Origin: Rhodoferax sp. | Lineage (GTDB): Bacteria; Pseudomonadota; Gammaproteobacteria; Burkholderiales; Burkholderiaceae_C | Direction: 5' to 3' | DNA: 64,000 bases | Assembly: GCF_012927445.1 (NCBI RefSeq) | Contig: NZ_JABBPD010000008.1 | Span: forward strand, 434,001 to 498,000 | In this document: positions 53,958-61,870 of the stretch, piece after piece | Layout: each line of letters starts with the position of its first letter | Numbering within the stretch: the stretch's first letter is position 1 | Translations under genes and position numbers: made by a program | The notes under the pieces: model-generated | Told to the model about the DNA's origin: nothing | Database searches by the model: none | The model's input: only the letters and a program-made list of their open reading frames with translations

Positions 53958-54698
53958 ATGACAACAAACGTATATGACAGCTTGGCTGGCATGATGAGTA
54001 GTGATTCACGCTGGTCATGCCAATTTGGGAAATACCTAATTTACATTGATGATGCTCGGTTTGAAAAAATCGAAAAATATCAGAATTCCGTTTTTATGTT
54101 TGCAGGAGACGGGACAAAGATACAAGCGTGGAAGGACTGGATACGGACTTCACCAAAAAGCAATGTGGGTATACCAGATTGTGAAAAGATTTGCATCTGC
54201 ATTGCTGATCAAGCAAAAAATTCTGTACTTTTTATGGAACGTCAGGACATCGTCAAGGATGGCGGTTACTTTGCAGGGTCGGGGTCGAGATATGCATACC
54301 AATGCTGGGGCCAAAACAAAGACCCCCTGAAAGCAGTTGAAACTGCAAAGGTTTTTGATGTGTCGTCGGGTGGGGATGTAAAGTTTTTTGAATTTGGAAG
54401 TGGAAAGCACAATCTTTTTAGTCCGATTGGCAAAGATGTGCGAATTGAAGATGTTTCAAAAGCAATGGCAACAAGGGGAAATGTTATGGAAATTACTGTA
54501 AATAGTGCGACTAATTCGCCTCCTTTTAAGCTAGCTGATATGGCTGCAAACGATGCAAGTTTGCTGGATGTTCAAAACAAGATTACAAGTGGGCAATTGT
54601 CCCCGACTGCGCCTTGCGACGGTATGTATTCTGAGTGGACAGCGGGACAACTGGATAAGCTGAATTCAGCACTAGGGAAAGTTTTTGACTGGGATTGA
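53958..54698 (+). CDS. Proteasome beta/HslV-like Ntn hydrolase (cargo gene)
   Basis: 246 residues, markedly more AT-rich than its neighbours. After Met removal it begins TTNVYDSLAG, like the TT N-terminus of HslV. A possible triad is Thr2, Asp16 (MMSSDS) and Lys37 (ARFEKIEK), spaced like T1/D17/K33 of proteasome-type peptidases. Further similarity: FMFAGDGTKIQAWKDW, then YFAGSGSRYAYQCWGQNKDP and AVETAKVFDVSSGGDVKFFE, resembling the GSGG...A...A..GD pattern of HslV. About 70 extra C-terminal residues are not found in HslV. No AAA+ partner gene is nearby. The assignment rests on motif reading only; if right, it is a self-standing protease or amidase carried as satellite cargo. Confidence 0.5.
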   Translation: MTTNVYDSLAGMMSSDSRWSCQFGKYLIYIDDARFEKIEKYQNSVFMFAGDGTKIQAWKDWIRTSPKSNVGIPDCEKICICIADQAKNSVLFMERQDIVKDGGYFAGSGSRYAYQCWGQNKDPLKAVETAKVFDVSSGGDVKFFEFGSGKHNLFSPIGKDVRIEDVSKAMATRGNVMEITVNSATNSPPFKLADMAANDASLLDVQNKITSGQLSPTAPCDGMYSEWTAGQLDKLNSALGKVFDWD

Positions 54699-54720
54699 TT
54701 TGATTTGTACCCAAAAAACA

Positions 54721-54750
54721 CAACAACCCGCCACGGCGGGTTTTTTGTTG
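54721..54750. terminator. Rho-independent terminator
   Basis: AACCCGCC-AC-GGCGGGTT followed by TTTT, directly after the Ntn-hydrolase-like gene. Confidence 0.85.
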
Positions 54751-54869
54751 CAGGTTCTCCTAATAGGCAACCCCAGACGCTGATTCAAGCTGCCTAAGAA
54801 TAGGGGTCAGCGAGTCGGCGTCTGACTGCAAAGCCACATTAACCGCCGTGGTGCGGCCCCACACACACA

Positions 54870-55613
54870 TCAGCGCCAGCTCGCGTTTCGATAGGCGGCG
54901 ATATTTTCGTAATTTTCAAGCCATTCTCGCGCCCTTAGTATTTGCGCGTCTGCGTCGCCAGGCCCCCACATACCGTCGGCCCCGTTAGCCGTCAGTAGCA
55001 GGGCCTCGAATGCATCAGTCCTAATTCGAGCCTCGGCTACGCCTACTATTTCCACGGTCGCGCGTTGCTGCTCCCTCAATACAATGCATTCGTAAATAAT
55101 CTCACTGTCTGTGACATCGCTTAAATGCTGCTTTGCGTCAATGTCTGTAGCGGCGGCGATGTCCCTATCTATCACCTCGGAAGCTAAGATAACGGGGCTG
55201 TATACGTCGTGTTGCCAGCACCGCATGAGCGCGTAGTACACCGCCGTACCTCGAAGACTTGACCAGTAGTACCCCTTCCGCGCGTTGCCTTGTTCCGCAC
55301 CCGCAAAACCCCGGTAAAGCGTAAGCGCGGCCCGCTTGGGTTTAGGGTATGCGGCGTATTCGAAAAGCTCGCGCAGCAGTGCGCGGCTCCCTGTCACCTC
55401 CGGGTGAATGCATCTCGGGTGCTTGGCGATTGCATTAAGCAAGACGTGCCGGACGACCCCGCGCGGCGCTTTACGGCGGCAAAGGAGGTGGACCCATTCG
55501 ACCTTGCCGTTCAAGTCTGCGCACTCATGTACAAGGGTGTCCGCCGATTGTTTGCAGCCGCGCACGGCCTTGGCGAAAAGGTGGGCGCTATCTAATGTTG
55601 AGGCTTCAAGCAT
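54870..55613 (-). CDS. Possible ADP-ribosyltransferase-fold protein (cargo gene)
   Basis: 247 residues. The middle shows ALTLYRGFAG (Arg101), YYWSSLRGTAVYYAL (Ser118-Ser119) and, at 170-175, SEIIYE. This R / S-S / E-x-x-x-E order is like the R-S-E class of ADP-ribosyltransferases, often seen in phage and toxin proteins as LYRG...WT/WS...E. The N-terminal 90 residues are unfamiliar and Cys/Arg-rich. No signal peptide and no antitoxin-like partner. It is read toward the Ntn-hydrolase-like gene. Function is speculative. Confidence 0.45.
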   Translation of the reverse strand: MLEASTLDSAHLFAKAVRGCKQSADTLVHECADLNGKVEWVHLLCRRKAPRGVVRHVLLNAIAKHPRCIHPEVTGSRALLRELFEYAAYPKPKRAALTLYRGFAGAEQGNARKGYYWSSLRGTAVYYALMRCWQHDVYSPVILASEVIDRDIAAATDIDAKQHLSDVTDSEIIYECIVLREQQRATVEIVGVAEARIRTDAFEALLLTANGADGMWGPGDADAQILRAREWLENYENIAAYRNASWR

Positions 55614-55658
55614 TGCTTTCCTTTAAAAATAGGTGCCAGCCGCAAGGTCGCGGGTTTT

Positions 55659-55671
55659 GTTACTGCGTAAC
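55659..55671. promoter_or_regulatory. RHH operator site 1
   Basis: GTTACTGCGTAAC, the reverse complement of GTTACGCAGTAAC; about 34 bp before the RHH gene start. Confidence 0.6.
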
Positions 55672-55684
55672 GGTGATATTATGC

Positions 55685-55697
55685 GTTACGCAGTAAG
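55685..55697. promoter_or_regulatory. RHH operator site 2
   Basis: GTTACGCAGTAAG, 12 of 13 bases, just upstream of the RHH start codon. With site 1 it forms an inverted pair across the probable promoter. Confidence 0.6.
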
Positions 55698-55704
55698 GGA
55701 AATC

Positions 55705-55974
55705 ATGGCAACAAATTCCGAAAGACAAGCCGCTTACCGGGCGCGGCATCTGAAATCAGAAAACGGCGAGCTCGAGCGCCTTAACCTGATGGTCAATTTG
55801 CACGCCAAACGCTCGCTTGAGCGGCTTGCAAGCTGTTACGGCGTAACGCAGCGGGCCATGATTGAGCGGCTTTTGCAGAGCGCAGAGCGCGCGGCTGTTG
55901 ATGCGGCTCAGAACTTGCCCGACGGTCAGTCCGATTATTACGATTCAAAGCTCAAACTTGGCGTTACGCAGTAA
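55705..55974 (+). CDS. Ribbon-helix-helix DNA-binding protein
   Basis: 89 residues from MATNSERQAAYRARHLKSEN; a longer in-frame start would cross the operator sites. The core ERLNLMVNLHAKRSLERLAS, then CYGVTQRAMIERLLQSAE is an Arc/MetJ-type RHH: a strand (LNLMV) and two helices. The GTTAC repeats around the gene (55659, 55685, 55835, 55963) suggest it represses itself; the last one contains its own stop codon. Probably controls the element's cargo or replication. Only plus-strand gene in the middle of the element. Confidence 0.75.
   Translation: MATNSERQAAYRARHLKSENGELERLNLMVNLHAKRSLERLASCYGVTQRAMIERLLQSAERAAVDAAQNLPDGQSDYYDSKLKLGVTQ
55835..55847. promoter_or_regulatory. RHH operator site 3 (within the gene)
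   Basis: GTTACGGCGTAAC, a perfect palindrome apart from its central base; encodes part of SCYGVTQRA. Confidence 0.45.
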
Positions 55975-55975
55975 C
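55963..55975. promoter_or_regulatory. RHH operator site 4 (over the stop codon)
   Basis: GTTACGCAGTAAC, exact reverse complement of site 1; encodes VTQ-stop at the end of the RHH gene. Confidence 0.5.
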
Positions 55976-55995
55976 GAGCAGAACGGGCGGTGAGG

Positions 55996-56196
55996 TTAGT
56001 GCTTTGCCTGCGCTCGCAGGGCGTCGCCCAGCATGGCGTCCAGTTGGGCCTGCACCAGCATTGCCGGTTGTCCCGATGCCAGCATGGCCTGCGCCTGTTT
56101 GCGTAGCTCTGCGGTGGTTGCCCGCTGTGCGGAGCGCCCGCGCTCAAGGGCAATTCGGGCGCAGGTGCTTTTTAGGTCTTTTGGCAGTGGTTTCAT
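55996..56196 (-). CDS. Small hypothetical protein of the element
   Basis: 66 residues, basic N-terminus (MKPLPKDLKSTCARIALERG) and an Ala/Gln-rich helical remainder (LRKQAQAMLASGQPAMLVQA). Coiled-coil-like. No family known. It converges with the RHH gene and is the last gene of the minus-strand block with the capsid gene. Confidence 0.55.
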   Translation of the reverse strand: MKPLPKDLKSTCARIALERGRSAQRATTAELRKQAQAMLASGQPAMLVQAQLDAMLGDALRAQAKH

Positions 56197-56451
56197 GCGT
56201 AGAATTGCCCTGTTTAAATGTCTTTTTTGGTTAGCTTTACGGAAAGCGTGGGAGCAGGACGGTTTCCCGTTGGGGTTCGTTTCACTTCGCTGGCGCCCTA
56301 CACCCCCATTTGAATAGCCCGTAGCGGGATATTTTGTCCAAATGGGAAACGAGGCGGTTTCCGGGGACGGCCCCGTGGCGACTTCTGACCCGCCCCCGGC
56401 CTACGGATTCAAAAAACTTTTTTACGCGGTGCCTGCGCTGTCCTGATTCGC
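56197..56451. other. Gap between two small genes in the element
   Basis: 255 bp. It contains short inverted repeats (TTTGAATAGCCCG/CGGGATATT-like, GTTTCC/GGAAAC) and a GC-rich stretch followed by AAAAAACTTTTTTA at about 56412-56425. A 63-codon minus-strand frame here is not convincing. It could hold a packaging or regulatory site. Confidence 0.3.
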
Positions 56452-56646
56452 TCACGCCGTCATCTTGCCGCATAGGCGATTCACCTCAGTTTCACGCAGG
56501 TAAAGCACATCACTGGTCGTGATGGAATTCCCCTGACCGTACAGCCGGACGCTTCCGCCAGGTAAGTCCACCACCGTGACGCCGTTGGCATTTAGTTGCC
56601 GCATGATGTGGGCGCGGCGCCTGTCTTTTGATTCAAACATAAGCAA
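56452..56646 (-). CDS. Small hypothetical protein next to the capsid gene
   Basis: 64 residues: MLMFESKDRRRAHIMRQLNA, then NGVTVVDLPGGSVRLYGQGN and a Leu/Arg-rich end. The pattern (short helix, then two strands VTVVDL and SVRLYG) resembles small proteins encoded next to phage head genes. Start may be the second Met. Role unknown. Confidence 0.5.
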   Translation of the reverse strand: MLMFESKDRRRAHIMRQLNANGVTVVDLPGGSVRLYGQGNSITTSDVLYLRETEVNRLCGKMTA

Positions 56647-56843
56647 TTTCCAAATTAGTGAGGGTGTGCAGCCCGGCGTTTTGAATGCCTGCGGTGAACC
56701 CTCTCGCGTACCGTCTTCTCGCCGTTACGCCATGCAATCCCATGTCTCTCGCTGCGCGAGATATTCCGAGGTACGCCCTCCAGCTCGCTCGGAATACACC
56801 AGCCATCTATGGGCAGCTCTCTCGATGAACTGGTGTTTATTGC

Positions 56844-58166
56844 TTAGGCGCGGACGCCTGTTACCACTGCGAAGGCGGCGGGGTAGTTGACGACTACATC
56901 CGCGCGGACATGGCAGGCAAAGCCGATTTCACCCGTAGAGGCATAGGCCTCTTGGAGCAGTTGGATGCTCACTGACTCACGCATGGCGAAGTACAACTGG
57001 CTAAAGTCCCCGACATAGATTTCAGAGCAATCAGCCGATGCGCCTACCGTCAAGGTGTTGGGGATTTGGCTCGTTGCGATCAGCTTCAATGGTTGGAGCA
57101 TGGTCGGCACGTCCAATGGCTCCCCCGTGGTGCTTACCAGCCCCCCCAGTTTGATAAGCGAGCGAGGCGACATGATGGCGGCTGTCGGTGCTGGTCCATC
57201 CGCTTGCAAGATCGCACCATAGGCACTAAACAGGTTGGCATAACTTGCGAGCGGTGTTCCCGCCGCGCCGTTGGTCACGCCTTGGATGCCAACTGTATTC
57301 AGCAGGCCGCGCGGCTCGGGTGCGGTGCCGGACCCACGCAGGCCAGCGCGATCCAACTCCTTTGCAAAGGCTTGGGCAATGGCTTGGTTCAGCGCGGAGG
57401 TCAGGCCAACGGCATCAGCCAGCAACTCACGAGAAACCTTGAACATAAACGATAGGCTACGCGGGGTTGCCACCACTGCGCGGAATGTCGGGTCACTCGT
57501 TGCCAGGGTGCCGCCTTCCGCGCGCCATGCTGCGGTGGGGATGGCGTTGATAGCCGCGCTGGTAAAAGTCTTTGCGCCTTGTTCCAGGGGGATGATGCCC
57601 GCGCCTGCGGTGAGCAGTGCCGATACAGGAACCATTGCGCTCAAGATTGAGGGCATAAGCACGCCAGGTACGGCAAACCCGCCGGCCGCATCCGTGCCGA
57701 CACTCAGGGCATTTTTCACGCTTGGAGTAGTGCGAAGGTTAGCGATGCCGCGAAGGTAATCCGCAATGTCGTACTCGCCCGCATCTTGAGAATGGCCGGT
57801 TTCGTAGTGCTTTGCGAAGTCAGCGCTGTTGCGCATGGCCTTAGTTGCGCCGTTGCTCTTCGATTTACCGAAGAACTTTTCAGCGTCTTGCATACGCTCA
57901 AAGGCTTCATTAACGGCCGCAATTGCGTTGCCGGCAAACACCAGGGCGTCTGTCGTGGCGTCGTTGTAGTCGTTTGGCTTGAGTTGGTCGCTGATGGCGT
58001 TCAAAGCGCGGCGTGCGGTCTTGCGCATGGCGTGCAATTCAGCTTCCGAGAGGCTGGATGCGTTAGTGCCGATGTTTACGGCTTCCGGCATACCGTTCTT
58101 GGCGCAGAGAGTTGTCCAGGCGTTGCGGGCGTTTTCTTCGGTGCCGATGTATTGGGCTTTTGACAT
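56844..58166 (-). CDS. HK97-family phage major capsid protein
   Basis: 440 residues from MSKAQYIGTEENARNAWTTL (18 upstream codons unlikely). The N-terminal 150 residues are helical and scaffold-like (SEAELHAMRKTARRALNAIS, AIAAVNEAFERMQDAEKFFG). The capsid fold begins near VGTDAAGGFAVPGVLMPSIL, with FMFKVSRELLADA, AFAKELDRAGLRGSGTAPEP and PRGLLNT typical of HK97 capsids, ending REGVRADVVVNYPAAFAV-like. No prohead protease or portal gene is adjacent. In a satellite this protein could build small capsids or redirect a helper's. Confidence 0.88.
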   Translation of the reverse strand: MSKAQYIGTEENARNAWTTLCAKNGMPEAVNIGTNASSLSEAELHAMRKTARRALNAISDQLKPNDYNDATTDALVFAGNAIAAVNEAFERMQDAEKFFGKSKSNGATKAMRNSADFAKHYETGHSQDAGEYDIADYLRGIANLRTTPSVKNALSVGTDAAGGFAVPGVLMPSILSAMVPVSALLTAGAGIIPLEQGAKTFTSAAINAIPTAAWRAEGGTLATSDPTFRAVVATPRSLSFMFKVSRELLADAVGLTSALNQAIAQAFAKELDRAGLRGSGTAPEPRGLLNTVGIQGVTNGAAGTPLASYANLFSAYGAILQADGPAPTAAIMSPRSLIKLGGLVSTTGEPLDVPTMLQPLKLIATSQIPNTLTVGASADCSEIYVGDFSQLYFAMRESVSIQLLQEAYASTGEIGFACHVRADVVVNYPAAFAVVTGVRA

Positions 58167-58232
58167 GATGTTCTTTCGGTGTGGCCCAGGCGCAAAAAAA
58201 GCGCGTCTGAGCCGAGTCAATAAATTGAAGGC

Positions 58233-58508
58233 TTAGATACGCGCTTTCCCGTTGGGAGCCGAATCATGCGAACACTTGAATAAGCCCGTTGGGTTTACCT
58301 TGCGCTCGATATGCGCAATGCTAACACAACGGGGGTTCTTTGTCACGAATGATCGAAATTTAATCAGTACATCAAGTTTTGCGCCTTGCCCGGCGCGCGC
58401 CGCCACGGCGTCTATCTGCTCCTGCGGGAGCGTGGCCAGCATCTCGGCGCTCAGGCCCAAGGCGCCGGCGTGGAGTGCTTTGTAGGCATCGTCAAATTCA
58501 TTTGTCAT
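58233..58508 (-). CDS. Small hypothetical protein of the element
   Basis: 91 residues: MTNEFDDAYKALHAGALGLS, AEMLATLPQEQIDAVAARAG, then a basic tail with two Cys. Helical N-terminal half. Unknown; lies between the capsid gene and the next small gene on the minus strand. Confidence 0.5.
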   Translation of the reverse strand: MTNEFDDAYKALHAGALGLSAEMLATLPQEQIDAVAARAGQGAKLDVLIKFRSFVTKNPRCVSIAHIERKVNPTGLFKCSHDSAPNGKARI

Positions 58509-58523
58509 GTAGGTCTTTCAGAT

Positions 58524-58721
58524 TTAGGCCAGGTCGCAAACGTATTGCGGTTCGATCGCGCGGGGATACTGGTCAGGCCCAAGGCCAGCCAGGGTAAGGC
58601 TCTCGTATGTCGGCAGCATCGCTGTGCGGAATCCAAGCTGGTGCGCCCGCAGGATTTGCTCAAGCACGCGGGTTGTGGTGGGTAATGGGCCGAAGTGCAG
58701 GGGGGTCGTGTCATCGTCCAT
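58524..58721 (-). CDS. Small hypothetical protein of the element
   Basis: 65 residues: MDDDTTPLHFGPLPTTTRVL, EQILRAHQLGFRTAMLPTYE, SLTLAGLGPDQYPRAIEPQ. No known family. 15 bp upstream of the 91-residue protein gene, same strand. Confidence 0.5.
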   Translation of the reverse strand: MDDDTTPLHFGPLPTTTRVLEQILRAHQLGFRTAMLPTYESLTLAGLGPDQYPRAIEPQYVCDLA

Positions 58722-58788
58722 GTCGGGGCCTTAATAAATTGATGGGTTTTGCAAAAATCAGCGGGGGGACTGTTTTCTTCCCTTCCAG

Positions 58789-58883
58789 CTTTCCAATCCA
58801 TCCCTTCCACTAGGGGGTGGAAAGGATGGAAAGGGTTTTCCACGCCTAAAACCTTTCCTGGAAAGCTCTGGAAAGCTGGAAAG
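58789..58883. repeat. TGGAAAG iteron-like array
   Basis: TGGAAAG occurs at 58818, 58827, 58859, 58869 and 58877, with inverted CTTTCCA at 58789 and CTTTCC at 58853. It lies directly downstream of the primase-helicase gene and may be the element's replication origin or a helicase loading site. Confidence 0.55.
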
Positions 58884-58901
58884 GAGCTTTTCCCTGCGCG
58901 C

Positions 58902-60953
58902 TCACGGCGCATCGCGAAGCACCTCCACGCGATTTCCGACCATGCTGATGTATCCGCCAGCGGTCAAAACTTCAACAGCCCTGCTGAAATCGCGCACCCG
59001 GTTGTCTGCTTTCCCCGGCTTAGCAACCATCCCGGCAGTCGCGGACACCTTCCATTGGTCGAGGGTGACAGTCGATCCTCCCGTAAGGTCGCGCAGTGAT
59101 ACCGCCGCCGCCAGGGCTACGTCATCGCGCCCAATGGTCAGCCGCTTTGAACCCGCAACTTTCTTAGCTAGCTGCCCACTAACATTTACCACGCAAGAGG
59201 CGGTTGGGTTGCCCTCGTCATCCACGCCAAGCTGTACGTTTTCCAGCCTGAAAGGGAACGCGATACCCTCGCCATCGCCATCCTTCATTTTGGTGATGGT
59301 GGCCGAACGGAAGTCCCCGGTGCGCTCCACGTTGATCTCGAAGTCCAGCGCGGCCTTGATGCCGGACCAGCCCCGCAGTCCCCGCGAGGTGTCTTTCCCC
59401 GCGTGGGCCACGATAAGCACCGTTGCGCCCGTAGTGCGTGATATGTGCTTCGCCGCTGCCAGTGCGCGGCCCATGTCCTCCGCGCTATTCTCATTTGCCC
59501 CCGGCGTAACTTGGGCCAGCGTATCGAGAACCACCACCTTGAGGTCGGGCAGATCACCCAGTGCGGCCAACAGTTCGTCCACGTCGCCCCGATCCAGCAC
59601 GTTAGGCGCATCAGCCAGCGCCCTGAATGGCAGCGCGTCCATGTCCATACCGTAGTGGCTTGCGTAGGCGTCGGTACGGCTGGAAAACCCGCTCGCGCCT
59701 TCGGCCACGACGTAGGCCACATTACCCTGGGTCACCTTATGGCCATTCCAATCCGCACCCCTAGCAATGGCCAGCACTAGGTCCAGAACGAAGAAGGACT
59801 TACCAGCCCCCGACTCGCCGAATACAGCACCAATCTCAGCCTTGGGGAATACGCGCTTGATGAGCCAGGACATAGGACTTCGCTTCTTGAATTCCGACAT
59901 TTTTATGAACTTGAAGCGCCGGGGCTTCTTTGTGGATGGGCCGACCACCTCGAAGTCGTCCGCAATGGCGGCATCGCGTGCAGGCCCATACGCTCGCTCC
60001 GCCGCCGCCATGTCGCCGCTATGGTCCAGCACCACGCTTGCGATCCAGGCATCGAAGGTGCCGTGCAATGGGTCGGATGCGTGGTCGGACTGCCATAGAC
60101 CATCCTTGCCAGGTATAGCCCGCACGCAAGGTGCCCCCGTTGCGCTGGACGGCGCCCAGCGCTCTCCATCGGCGGTGGTGTATGCGTGGCGCTCCAGAAT
60201 GTCGGTCACGTCATGGGCGGCGTTGTAGTCCCTACGCATACCCGACGTGAAGGCCAGCTTGCTACCCTTGGAGATGGATTGCATTGCATCCAATCCGCAG
60301 AATAGCAATTGCTGCTCGCGGCAGAAGTCCAGATCACTGTCCACCCGTTGCCACCATGCGAGGAATCTTGCCGGAAGGGCGGGGGCCGCGTCCAGCGTTC
60401 TGCTGCCAGCGTAGTGCTGCTCATAAGGCCCGCCGCCGTCCTTGGTGCGGTACACCGTGCCGGGCAGGCAGTCTTGCAGGTTGGACTGCCCAGCGCGAAG
60501 CTCCAGGATGGTGCCGTGTGTGGCCGAACTGAAAACCACGCGTCCAACTCCCTGGGGCGCCTTAAACGTGGAACGGCCCCCACTGCCCGGACGTGTGGAC
60601 GTGGTGCGCACACCCGCCGCCATCAATTCGTCAAGATCAAAGCCGCAACGCGACAGCCCGACGCGGGCCGGCTCCACGTTGTCGGGGTCGATACTGCACA
60701 GGTTGTTTTTGGCCAGGATGGCGCCATACCCATAGGCACCGTCTTCAATGTCACGTACCGGGTTTGTCTGCCATCCGTCGCCAACGGGTTTTTTGGACAT
60801 TGGCTCCAGGCGGCACAGCTTGAAGCCAAGTGCGTGGAGGCGGCGGGCTTCGGTGTGGTTGCCTATTTTTTCAGCAGTAGGCATAATCAAGGCAGTAGAG
60901 CTATTAGGATTAGCCGTTGTGGGGACAACGGCTTTTTCGATTGTGCCGCTCAT
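58902..60953 (-). CDS. Primase-helicase (PrimPol-like domain plus RepA/AAA ATPase)
   Basis: 683 residues. The N-terminal part (35-200) looks like an archaeo-eukaryotic primase/PrimPol domain: EARRLHALGFKLCRLEPMSK, KKPVGDGWQ, GAILAKNNLCSIDPDNVEPA with the D-x-D pair at 89/91. The C-terminal part is a RepA-like hexameric ATPase: Walker A GESGAGKSFFVLDL at 379-390, Walker B LKVVVLDTLAQV and VLIVAHAGKDTSRGLRGWSG. It likely primes and unwinds the excised element. The start overlaps the preceding HTH gene stop. Confidence 0.85.
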   Translation of the reverse strand: MSGTIEKAVVPTTANPNSSTALIMPTAEKIGNHTEARRLHALGFKLCRLEPMSKKPVGDGWQTNPVRDIEDGAYGYGAILAKNNLCSIDPDNVEPARVGLSRCGFDLDELMAAGVRTTSTRPGSGGRSTFKAPQGVGRVVFSSATHGTILELRAGQSNLQDCLPGTVYRTKDGGGPYEQHYAGSRTLDAAPALPARFLAWWQRVDSDLDFCREQQLLFCGLDAMQSISKGSKLAFTSGMRRDYNAAHDVTDILERHAYTTADGERWAPSSATGAPCVRAIPGKDGLWQSDHASDPLHGTFDAWIASVVLDHSGDMAAAERAYGPARDAAIADDFEVVGPSTKKPRRFKFIKMSEFKKRSPMSWLIKRVFPKAEIGAVFGESGAGKSFFVLDLVLAIARGADWNGHKVTQGNVAYVVAEGASGFSSRTDAYASHYGMDMDALPFRALADAPNVLDRGDVDELLAALGDLPDLKVVVLDTLAQVTPGANENSAEDMGRALAAAKHISRTTGATVLIVAHAGKDTSRGLRGWSGIKAALDFEINVERTGDFRSATITKMKDGDGEGIAFPFRLENVQLGVDDEGNPTASCVVNVSGQLAKKVAGSKRLTIGRDDVALAAAVSLRDLTGGSTVTLDQWKVSATAGMVAKPGKADNRVRDFSRAVEVLTAGGYISMVGNRVEVLRDAP

Positions 60954-61192
60954 AGCAAGTCCTTCCCGAGAGTGGACACGGCGGCGCGAGTAAGCGTCGC
61001 GAGGTGGTCGGCAACGGCCTTGCGCTGGTACATCACCCGATTTCCTAGACGGATGAATGCCGGTCCTTTGTGGCGCTTGCGCCAGGCTTCAGCGGTGCCT
61101 GGGGTGATTGCGGCGAGTAAATAGAAGTCCTCTGCGGTCAGGCAGTCCAGACTGTCAGCAAGGGCTTGCAGGCGGGTAGGCGCGGCGCTCAC
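60950..61192 (-). CDS. Small helix-turn-helix protein (excisionase/AlpA-like)
   Basis: 80 residues from a GTG overlapping the previous gene stop. AEAWRKRHKGPAFIRLGNRV then MYQRKAVADHLATL is the winged-helix pattern of MerR/AlpA-type excisionase-like proteins: R-x-x-G-P-x-x-x-x-x-G-x-x-x-Y. Probably controls excision or transcription. Tightly coupled upstream (GTGA) and downstream (ATGA). Confidence 0.75.
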   Translation of the reverse strand: MSAAPTRLQALADSLDCLTAEDFYLLAAITPGTAEAWRKRHKGPAFIRLGNRVMYQRKAVADHLATLTRAAVSTLGKDLL

Positions 61193-61392
61193 TGTTTGCC
61201 GCCTTCCATGCGAGACATGAGGGCAGCGCGTACCGTGGCCACGTCGTAGCGGATACAGTCTCCAACGCGGAAAAAAGGTATCAGGCGTCTCGTAGCCCTG
61301 TCTTTTCTGACCCAGGCTAGGGACATGCCGATAACAACGGCGATTTGCTTATCGTCAACGATAAGGCTTTGAGAGACAGCATTTGATTGCAT
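61189..61392 (-). CDS. AlpA-like regulatory protein
   Basis: 67 residues: LIVDDKQIAVVIGMSLAWVR, KDRATRRLIPFFRVGDCIRY, DVATVRAALM. The D-K-x-x-A-x-x-I-G-x-S-x-x-W-V-x-x-D pattern with P-F-F-R-V-G-D-x-I-R-Y is typical of AlpA/DUF-type HTH proteins of satellites. First gene of the minus-strand replication operon. Confidence 0.75.
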   Translation of the reverse strand: MQSNAVSQSLIVDDKQIAVVIGMSLAWVRKDRATRRLIPFFRVGDCIRYDVATVRAALMSRMEGGKQ

Positions 61393-61783
61393 GGCCGTAA
61401 GGCTCCAAGGGTTTGGAGTCGAGGCTTGCGGCTATTTTTTGAAATTTGGAGCGCGGACAAGCCACGACCCCCTTAATAAAAGGGCATGGTTGTCCGGTCT
61501 TGTGAACATTCGAGAACGGCCACCGGGATTTACTAGCGGCCCCCGCTTGGTAGATTGCCTTCCCCTGTTTTTGCAACTAGCTGCGGTCAGCGGGGACGAT
61601 TATTTTTGGAGGGGTTGAGCGTTTTACCCCTAGCCCTCTTTCGTGTCCCCGCTGCCATTTGGCTAAAAGCAGCGGGCTAGACCTATATCGTTGGTCAGAC
61701 CTTAAGCGTAGTATATTCTTAAATAGTATCTAAGCAACTAAAAATGCACTACAAATAGTATTCAGTTAAGTTATTTTTTCAAT

Positions 61784-61823
61784 ATAACAAATAGGTTGTA
61801 AATTATTGCAATAGATTTGTTAT
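61784..61823. promoter_or_regulatory. Inverted repeat in the AT-rich control region
   Basis: ATAACAAAT (61784-61792) and ATTTGTTAT (61815-61823), perfect 9-bp arms 22 bp apart. Candidate binding site of the AlpA/excisionase-like proteins. Confidence 0.4.
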
Positions 61824-61847
61824 AAATACTAGAAGTTCAGTAATAAA

Positions 61848-61870
61848 AAAAGCCGCTAAAAGCGGCTTTT
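61848..61870. terminator. Rho-independent terminator
   Basis: AAAAGCCGCT-AAA-AGCGGCTTTT, a perfect 10-bp stem just after the stop of the 65-residue protein gene (minus strand). Confidence 0.85.

Noticed and set aside
56282-56473. 63-codon minus-strand frame between two small element genes
   Set aside because: No family, no ribosome site, overlaps the end of the neighbouring gene; treated as non-coding.
58789-58883. TGGAAAG array as a CRISPR
   Set aside because: Units are 7 bp, in both orientations and irregularly spaced; no spacer-repeat structure and no cas genes anywhere in the window.
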